Of a DNA stretch of 64,000 nt, positions 58,382-64,000 are shown one piece after another. Position 1 is the first letter of the stretch, and every line of letters starts with the position of its first letter. Position numbers and translations under genes: made by a program. Under the pieces are notes generated by a model. That model saw nothing but the letters and a program-made list of their open reading frames with translations, was not told the origin of the DNA and made no database searches. Source of the stretch: Mesorhizobium amorphae (GTDB lineage Bacteria > Pseudomonadota > Alphaproteobacteria > Rhizobiales > Rhizobiaceae); the NCBI RefSeq assembly GCF_014843845.1, contig NZ_JHQS01000019.1:62001-126000 (forward strand). The letters run 5' to 3'.

Positions 58382-58946
58382 ATGGACTCAACACGGATCA
58401 AGGGGTTCACCGCTGATCCGTTGCCGACAGGGATGCGACTTGGCCAGATGGCGGAGCTGAACGAAACCGGCGAACGGATGTAAGGAGATTTTCGCCAAGT
58501 ATCCCGACCGGAAAGAAAAGAAACAGGCGGATCTCGTGCTTGCCGCGGGCGCGGTGGTGGTCTCGGCGGCCTGCGCCGATGTGCTGCGGCAATTCGATCT
58601 CGGCCATTCCTCGCTCTACCCGATCAAGCTTTTCCAGCATGACCGCACGACGCCTGTCGAAGGCGAATATTTCTGCCTCAATATCGGCGAGCGTAAGGAT
58701 GTTTTCCTGCGGGAGTACTCTCCTTTGGTAAGGGTGTTTGGCACTGGGCGCATGAAGATGCCGCCAAACCTTCATGACGATGACGTTGCCGTCAGCTCAG
58801 CCGGACTCGAAGGCCCCGATCTGTGGGTGAGCCCACCCTTGATCCGCATTTTTTTCCTGAGCGACCGGCTGACCCAAGCGCTGCGGGCGGCAAAAATGGG
58901 CAGGGTCTTTGGTTTTCGCGCCTGCCGCATTGTCGAAGGCCACTAG
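58382..58946 (+). pseudogene. Imm11-like protein gene with a frameshift
   Basis: The frame MDSTRIKGFTADPLPTGMRL then AELNETGERM stops at TAA. One base on, another frame continues KEIFAKYPDRKEKKQADLV, then VSAACADVLRQFDLGHSS, QHDRTTPVEGEYFCLNIGER and ends FRACRIVEGH. Together they make about 187 residues like the Imm11 (MXAN_0049-type, PF07791) family. The +1 shift lies at about 58480. The 5' end is uncertain. It may be a recently broken gene or a sequencing error. Confidence 0.7.
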
Positions 58947-58967
58947 CATCATCCGAGGGAGAAGGCG

Positions 58968-59906
58968 CTACAAATCCAGGTTCCAGTTCTGGCCGACCAG
59001 ATCCTTGCCGAAGGAATGGTGGCGCTCTTCCTCGGCGAGCTTGAAGCCCACCGCCTCGTAGATGCGGCGGGCCGAAACGAGGATGTCGTTGGTCCACAGC
59101 GTCATCGTCTTGTAGCCCCTGGCGCGGGCAAAGCTCACGCACTCATCGACAAGTCGCTTGCCGATGCCCAGCCCGCGCGCCGAAGGCTCGACATAGAGCA
59201 GGCGCAGCTTTGCCACCTCGTCCGACTTGCGCACGACAAAGACCGAGCCGACGACCTCGCCTTCCCGCTCGGCGATCCAGCCGCGCTCCCATTTCGGGTT
59301 GAAGGATTTGACGAACGCCGCGAGGATCTCGGCGACCAGCGCCTCGTAGGTTTCATCCCAGCCATAATCCTGCGCGTAGAGCATGCCCTGGCGACGCACG
59401 ATCCAGCCGATATCGCCGACCTGCAGCGGCCGCAGCATGTAGGGAATTCTGGGCTCGGCGCTGTCGCCACCCAGCAGGCGCTGCACCGTCTGCATGGCCT
59501 TGACCAGCCTGTCCTGGTCCGACGGCGCCAGCCGATCGAGCAAGGCCGCGACCTGGTCGTGCGAATCCCGGTTGAGCGGCGCAAAGGCCTGCCGGCCGAC
59601 CGGCGTCAGCGCGATCGACGAACGCCGCGCATCGGCCTCCGTGGCGGCGCGCTCGACCAGGCCGCGCTCCTCGAATTTCTTCAGCAACCGGCTGAGATAG
59701 CCAGGGTCAAGCGCAAGGTCGCGGACAAGGTCGGTGGCGGTCAGGCCGTCGCGATGCGCCAGTTCGTAGAGCACCCGCGCCTCGGTCAGTGAGAAGGCGC
59801 TTTTCAAGAGCCCTTCGTCGAGCAGACCGATCTGGCGGGTGTAGAAGCGATTGAAGGCCCGCACCGCGTCGATGTGTTCCTTGCCGGGGTGGTCGTGGAT
59901 GGTCAT
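58968..59906 (-). CDS. MarR-GNAT fusion protein
   Basis: The protein has 312 residues. The N-terminal MarR domain is at about 10-140 (FSLTEARVLYELAHRDGLTA, ALDPGYLSRLLKKFEERGLV, ATEADARRSSIALT). The C-terminal GNAT acetyltransferase has LRLLYVEPSARGLGIGKRLV and TNDILVSARRIYEAVGFKLA. Such fusions bind DNA and acetylate a small molecule or protein. The start MTIHDHPG follows AGGAGA. An inverted repeat 40 bases upstream is a likely autoregulatory site. It is divergent from a broken muramidase gene. Confidence 0.93.
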   Translation of the reverse strand: MTIHDHPGKEHIDAVRAFNRFYTRQIGLLDEGLLKSAFSLTEARVLYELAHRDGLTATDLVRDLALDPGYLSRLLKKFEERGLVERAATEADARRSSIALTPVGRQAFAPLNRDSHDQVAALLDRLAPSDQDRLVKAMQTVQRLLGGDSAEPRIPYMLRPLQVGDIGWIVRRQGMLYAQDYGWDETYEALVAEILAAFVKSFNPKWERGWIAEREGEVVGSVFVVRKSDEVAKLRLLYVEPSARGLGIGKRLVDECVSFARARGYKTMTLWTNDILVSARRIYEAVGFKLAEEERHHSFGKDLVGQNWNLDL

Positions 59907-59944
59907 TGCGCTTTCTCCTGTCCTGGACAGGATCAGGCATTTAG

Positions 59945-59957
59945 TTGACGTAGTCAA
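59945..59957. promoter_or_regulatory. Probable operator of the MarR-GNAT gene
   Basis: TTGAC-GTA-GTCAA is a perfect 5-3-5 inverted repeat, extended by TAG/GTA on the flanks. Its size and place, about 40 bases before the ATG, fit autorepression by the MarR domain. Confidence 0.55.
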
Positions 59958-59984
59958 GTAAATCCACAACCCTCGTCATCCCAG

Positions 59985-60440
59985 GGCAGGTTGTCAGATG
60001 ACGCAGGAAATTCAGCCGCTGGTCGCAGATCTTGGCGATCAGGGCGTCGTGGTTGTTGACGCCCTTCAGCCCATCAAGCGTCGAAAAGCCCATGACGCCG
60101 TCGATGGCTCGCTTGTAGAGCGGCCCGAGCGCGCGCTGCAGCCATTTGATCTACTGGCTGACACCGGAATTGCCCGCGCCGTTGAGTACGACATAGTCGA
60201 CGCCATCGGGCAGAAGGTCACCCTTGAAGGCGTCCCAATACTGTCGGTCGTAGATCTCATAGACCTCGCCCATGGTGATGTTTTTCACCCAGCGCGTGTC
60301 TTGCCCCTTGCCCTTGCGATAGGCGTCATAGACCCGCTGGGTGACGCCCTTATTGGCCCGCCCGGATCCTTGGGATGGTTGACGTAGCCGCCTTCATGCA
60401 CCAGCAGTTTGTCGAGCGAAGCCCGTTCGCCGATTGCGCC
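59985..60440 (-). pseudogene. Broken GH108 muramidase (phage-type lysozyme) gene
   Basis: Minus-strand segments SLDKLLVHEGGYVNHPKDPG and GVTQRVYDAYRKGKGQDTRW, IYDRQYWDAFKGDLLPDGV and KWLQRALGPLYKRAIDGVMG follow the order of GH108 muramidases and carry the catalytic Glu region (HEGGY). The gene is broken by a frameshift at about 60351-60362 and by an in-frame TAG at 60149-60151, and the end after FLRHL is not conserved. It is probably a prophage or secretion-linked lysozyme remnant. Confidence 0.8.
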
Positions 60441-60523
60441 ATGGCCGTTTACCTTCAGCGATCTCGGAAGTTGTGTTCTCTGTTCTGTTGAAGCACTGTC
60501 GCTCGGTGGGGGAGGATATTCTT

Positions 60524-61537
60524 GTGACTGACAGCTTCAGCGCCGCGCTGCGGGCGATGTTCGATGAGATGAAGGCGGCCCCCGCAGAGATGCAGCCTTC
60601 GAAGTTCTGGCAAGACTTGAACCGACGACATGCCGAGCGCACAGCATCGTCCGGCATCGCGAATTTCAAACGGACGCTAGCCAAGGACTATTTCACATGG
60701 ATGCGGGTTCTGCCTTGGGATCCTCAAATTCGTTTTTTGGTCGGCCACCTTCCACTCGCAGCCTCGCTCCGGGCCGCGCTTGGGGTCCTGTCTCCCTTCA
60801 AGCATCGCCATATTCCGTTGCTCGAGGGCTTCGCCCTGAACTTTCTCACCCGGCTCGTCTGGCAATATGCGGAGCAGGAATTTCCGGAAGAAATTGCGGC
60901 CCTGTCGGAGCCATCAATCGGCAATCCGCCGGCTATCCGCATCGGCAGAGGAATTGTTTCTCAGGACCTCGCAAATTCAATCCTGGAATATAAATCGATC
61001 GAACCAGTCGCGGCGGGTACGATTTGTGAGCTTGGTGGCGGCTATGGTCGAACAGCGTTCGTCATTGCTTCGCTACGTCCGACCGTCAGATACATCATGG
61101 TTGATATCCCGCCTGCGCTCGGGGTCGCCCAGGAATATCTCTGCCAGGTGTTTCCGGACAGGAAGCATTTCCGCTTTCGTCCCTTCAGCGATTTCGAAAC
61201 CGTTCGAGAGGAATTCGAAGCATCCGCACTTGCCTTTCTGTTGCCTCACCAACTTTCACTTTTGCCCGATTCCACTGTCGATCTGTTCATCAACATCTCA
61301 TCCCTGCATGAAATGCGGATCGACCAGATCGAATGTTACTTGTCGGAGATCTACCGCCTTGTACGTCCAGAAGGACACTTCTACCTCAAGGCCTGGAAAG
61401 TCTCGAAGGTACCATTCGAGGGAATCATCATCCGCGAGGGTGACTATCCGTTGGAGCGATGGCACCGGGTCTATCGTCGGCTGCCGAAGGTCCAGTCGAG
61501 TTTCTTTGAAACCTTGCTTCGCAAACCGAAAAATTGA
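60524..61537 (+). CDS. Putative sugar O-methyltransferase
   Basis: The protein has 337 residues. The SAM site is AGTICELGGGYGRTAFVIAS, with VRYIMVDIPPALGVAQEYLC as motif II and LFINISSLHEMRIDQIECYL as later core. This layout is that of the putative sugar O-methyltransferases next to polysaccharide genes. The GTG start (MTDSFSAALRAM) follows GGAGG by eight bases and is preferred to a TTG 90 bases upstream. The gene has no polysaccharide partners inside the window. Confidence 0.75.
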   Translation: MTDSFSAALRAMFDEMKAAPAEMQPSKFWQDLNRRHAERTASSGIANFKRTLAKDYFTWMRVLPWDPQIRFLVGHLPLAASLRAALGVLSPFKHRHIPLLEGFALNFLTRLVWQYAEQEFPEEIAALSEPSIGNPPAIRIGRGIVSQDLANSILEYKSIEPVAAGTICELGGGYGRTAFVIASLRPTVRYIMVDIPPALGVAQEYLCQVFPDRKHFRFRPFSDFETVREEFEASALAFLLPHQLSLLPDSTVDLFINISSLHEMRIDQIECYLSEIYRLVRPEGHFYLKAWKVSKVPFEGIIIREGDYPLERWHRVYRRLPKVQSSFFETLLRKPKN

Positions 61538-61573
61538 CTATGCTGAGAGCGCTGGCAGATCCGCAGATTGCGG

Positions 61574-61775
61574 TCAAAGCCCGGCGAACGACACGACCAC
61601 CAGTGATCCGCCCGTGGCGGCGCTGGTCTCGACCGTGACTGATAGCGTCCCGGCAGCGCTGTCCATCAATCCGGCCGTCGAATGCCGTTCATTGGCAAAG
61701 CCGGCCGTGTCGAAATCGCTGATCTCGTCAAGATTGGTCCAGTACGATACCGTCGCAAGTGCCGAGAGGCGGTGC
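61574..61775 (-). pseudogene. 3' fragment of an unidentified gene
   Basis: The minus-strand frame SYWTNLDEISDFDTAGFANE, GLMDSAAGTLSVTVETSAAT and GGSLVVVSFAGL ends at a stop. Upstream the frame loses meaning at the end of the neighbouring gene. The composition is like a tail or surface protein end, but no family is recognised. It may belong to the same decayed region as the muramidase. Confidence 0.35.
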
Positions 61776-61778
61776 CCC

Positions 61779-62912
61779 TCACCCCATCGGCAGAGCCGGC
61801 CAGCGATCGACGATCCTGCCGCCGGAAAGCACCGCGATCGAGCCGAAATGCTGCAGCACGGCCTCGCTCTGCGTTGGCCGCAGGAAAGCATAGTCGCCGG
61901 GCTTGACCGTGGCACTGGCGGGCAGACCCATGAACTGCTGGTTGGAGGACAGGCCGATCAGACCGTTGGTCTTCATGCCCTCGGGAAACACCGGCTCGGC
62001 CATCCATTTGCCGCCATGGAGGTAGCAGCCCTTGCGCGGGAACAGGCCGAGTGTCTGCAACATCCGCGACAGGGCCGCCGGGCCGGGCAGCGCCGGCTCG
62101 ACCGCCTTCAGGATCGGCGTCGCGATGAACGCCGCCGGCTGGAACCCGGCGAGCCCGGGCTTGTCGAAATCGCTGGGCAGGACGAAGGCGGAGCCGATCG
62201 ACACTTCATTGGCCACCCCGCCATCGTGCAGTAGCGCCGTCTTCGAGCCGCCGATGTTGAGGATGCGGCGCTGGTCCTCGCCGAGGCAATCGGCGAACTC
62301 TTCGGCCAGCGCCGAGGCCTTTTTCAACGCGCCGGCCTGGCCGCCGAACAGGCCGGGAATTTCCGGTGCATGCGCCTCGTAGGCCATGATGCCTTCGCAG
62401 TGCAGCCGTTCTGGAATCGATAGCGCCTTCAGCGCCTCAGGGCTGGCAAAGCCGCCGCGGTGCAGCCCGACATCGACCTCGAAGGCGAAGCGCAGTTCGA
62501 TGCCGAGCTCGGCGGCCAGCGCGCCGTACTCGGCCAGCCGCTCCTTCGTGTCGATCAGCCAGCAGACGCGCGACCGCTCCCCGCCGCCTCTCATCAGCAT
62601 GGCCCTCGCCGCGCCGACCGGCATCGGCTTGCCATAGAGCATGTCGGCATCCGGAAAGGCGTCGAGCACGGCCTGCGTGACCGGTGGATGAAAGGTCATG
62701 AAGCGATGGGTGCCGAGCGCCTTGGCGATGTGCGACAGCAACGGCACGCAAGCCAGCGATTTGTCGACCAGCCGCACGGCAAGGCCGGGGTCCAGTCGCT
62801 CCTTTACCAGCGCGATGTTGTCGTCCAGCCTGTCGCGGTCGAGCAGCAGGCACGGCTGGAAAATGCCGGCCTCCTTCAGTGCGTCCGACAGCGCGGCGAA
62901 ATAGGCGCTCAT
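61779..62912 (-). CDS. PLP-dependent alanine-racemase-fold enzyme (D-threonine aldolase/DSD1-like)
   Basis: The protein has 377 residues. PCLLLDRDRLDDNIALVKER, then AVRLVDKSLACVPLL, with Lys in VDKSL as probable PLP Schiff base, start the alanine-racemase N-terminal barrel. GIELRFAFEVDVGLHRGGFA and RRILNIGGSKTALLHDGGVA are further signs. The C-terminal beta domain ends VDRWPALPMG. The family cleaves D-3-hydroxy amino acids or dehydrates D-serine. The ATG overlaps the stop of the upstream flavoprotein gene, so they share an operon. Confidence 0.85.
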   Translation of the reverse strand: MSAYFAALSDALKEAGIFQPCLLLDRDRLDDNIALVKERLDPGLAVRLVDKSLACVPLLSHIAKALGTHRFMTFHPPVTQAVLDAFPDADMLYGKPMPVGAARAMLMRGGGERSRVCWLIDTKERLAEYGALAAELGIELRFAFEVDVGLHRGGFASPEALKALSIPERLHCEGIMAYEAHAPEIPGLFGGQAGALKKASALAEEFADCLGEDQRRILNIGGSKTALLHDGGVANEVSIGSAFVLPSDFDKPGLAGFQPAAFIATPILKAVEPALPGPAALSRMLQTLGLFPRKGCYLHGGKWMAEPVFPEGMKTNGLIGLSSNQQFMGLPASATVKPGDYAFLRPTQSEAVLQHFGSIAVLSGGRIVDRWPALPMG

Positions 62913-64000
62913 GTCTCGATACCGAACAGGCCCGCCATATAGGGCGAGACGAAGCGGTTTTGCGGATCGATGTCGCGGCGCACCGCCATCGCCTCGTCCC
63001 AGCGCGGATAGAGTTTCTTGAAATCCGCCGCCTTCAGGCTGTGCATCTTGCCCCAATGCGGCCTGCCGCCATATTTGCGGAAAATCGGCTCGGCCGCCCG
63101 CATGAACGGCAGCGGATCGTTCGCGGCATCGTGGTGGATGGCGATCGAGCAGGTGGGCCTTTTGTAGAAGGGCGACAGCCAGAATTCGTCTGCTGCCACC
63201 GAGCGCACCTCCATCGGGAAATAGACTTCCGGAAAACGCTTCTCGGTCAGTTCGATGATTTCGGCCAGCGCCTTTGGGCCCTCCTCGAAGGGCAGATGAT
63301 ATTCCATCTCGTTGAACCGGGTTTGCCGGTCGCTGGCATAGACGTTGAGCCAGTCCTGCACGTAGTCCTCCGCCGGCAGTTTGGCGATGGCGCCCAGGAT
63401 CAGCCGGCGGCGCAGCGACGGCAGCCAGCGGAGTGCGGTGCGCAGCCGGCGCAGCGTGCGCAGCCCTGCCTCGTCGTCCTCGGTCGGCCGTGGCGTCGTC
63501 GCTGTATCGCTCAGATCGCTGGCGATGAACTGCGCATAGCCGGAAAACGGAATGTAGTAGAACTCGGCCGAGCGATGCGCGCGCATCATCGTCTCGAAGT
63601 CGCGCAACATGTCGGCGATCGGCAGCACCCATTTGCGGCGGCGCAGCCGATAGCTGGCGATGTTGTTCAATGTCACCTCGGTCAGGATGCCGAAGGCGCC
63701 CAGCGCGACGCCAATGGCGTGGATCGTCTCCTGATCCGCTGCCCTGGAGTATTCGCGCAGCTTGCCCAGCCCGTCGACAATCTGCACCGTCTCCAGTTGC
63801 GTGTGATAGGCGCCGAGCGTCGGCCCGGAGCCGTGGGTGGCGGTGCCGAGCGCGCCGCCAATTGCCTGGCGGTCGATGTCGCCCATATTGGGCAGGCCCT
63901 GGCCGATGCCTTGCAGCAGGTGCATTAGCGGGCCGAGCCTGGTCCCTGCCCGCACGCGTGCCTGATGCCTTGCCGCATCATGCGACACCAGCCCTTCGAT
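62909..64000 (-). CDS. FAD-linked aldonolactone-oxidase-like protein, 5' end outside window
   Basis: The frame is open to the window end, so at least 363 codons are seen and the N-terminal part of the FAD domain is missing. GDIDRQAIGGALGTATHGSG is the FAD-binding segment of the VAO family, and HWGKMHSLKAADFKKLYPRW with NRFVSPYM near the end is the D-arabinono-lactone oxidase domain. It should oxidise a sugar lactone or alditol with oxygen or another acceptor. It overlaps the next gene by ATGA. Confidence 0.87.
   Translation of the reverse strand: MEGLVSHDAARHQARVRAGTRLGPLMHLLQGIGQGLPNMGDIDRQAIGGALGTATHGSGPTLGAYHTQLETVQIVDGLGKLREYSRAADQETIHAIGVALGAFGILTEVTLNNIASYRLRRRKWVLPIADMLRDFETMMRAHRSAEFYYIPFSGYAQFIASDLSDTATTPRPTEDDEAGLRTLRRLRTALRWLPSLRRRLILGAIAKLPAEDYVQDWLNVYASDRQTRFNEMEYHLPFEEGPKALAEIIELTEKRFPEVYFPMEVRSVAADEFWLSPFYKRPTCSIAIHHDAANDPLPFMRAAEPIFRKYGGRPHWGKMHSLKAADFKKLYPRWDEAMAVRRDIDPQNRFVSPYMAGLFGIET

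Noticed and set aside
59998..60387. Plus-strand open frame of 129 codons
   Set aside because: It is the antisense of the broken GH108 gene, which explains the region better.

Overview
The window looks like chromosome from an alphaproteobacterium of the order Hyphomicrobiales, most likely Mesorhizobium or a close relative. This is inferred from the high G+C content, the gene families present, two RIME-type intergenic mosaic elements plus two half elements, and several small-protein families that I associate with rhizobia. No database search was possible, so names rest on motifs, length and context.

Layout. 0-7 kb is housekeeping: rsmD (cut by the window edge), an RluB-type pseudouridine synthase with a repeat-rich tail, tadA, a lipoprotein and ileS. 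7-16 kb holds a MipA/OmpV protein, a LysR regulator divergent from two aldo/keto reductases and a Tat-exported flavodoxin-like protein, then FKBP, HdeD-like, DMT-like, ribF and a HAD phosphatase. 15.8-22 kb has three TadG-like surface proteins, two of them tandem VWA paralogues, around a LysE exporter. 22-27.5 kb carries GST/HxlR, a CAP-domain lipoprotein and an EmrAB-type efflux operon under a MarR regulator. 27.6-30.8 kb is a cobalamin ABC transporter behind a cobalamin riboswitch. 31-37 kb is an RND efflux operon containing a flavin monooxygenase. 37-42.4 kb holds small exported and membrane proteins, a winged-helix/TPR regulator, a nucleoside hydrolase and a methyltransferase with a broken partial copy nearby.

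42.6-48.2 kb is the most interesting part. It is a three-gene island with ATGA overlaps at both gene junctions and visibly lower G+C. It encodes a DNA methyltransferase of the SPPY type, a large protein with two GHKL ATPase modules (MutL/Hsp90-like, then histidine-kinase-like with an H-box) that is split by an apparent frameshift, and a divergent receiver protein with a long insertion and an unrecognised C-terminal half. I read it as a candidate methylation-linked phosphorelay, possibly phage defence. That function is inference.

48.2-50.6 kb is a mosaic of gene ends, terminators and a channel-gene fragment around an aminopeptidase-like lipoprotein. 50.6-55.7 kb is a set of small ORFs on either side of groESL, which has a CIRCE operator. 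55.8-64 kb has an MscS channel, an AraC/GyrI regulator, an Imm11-like frameshifted gene, a MarR-GNAT fusion, a broken GH108 muramidase, a putative sugar O-methyltransferase, and a two-gene operon of an alanine-racemase-fold enzyme and an aldonolactone-oxidase-like flavoprotein running off the end.
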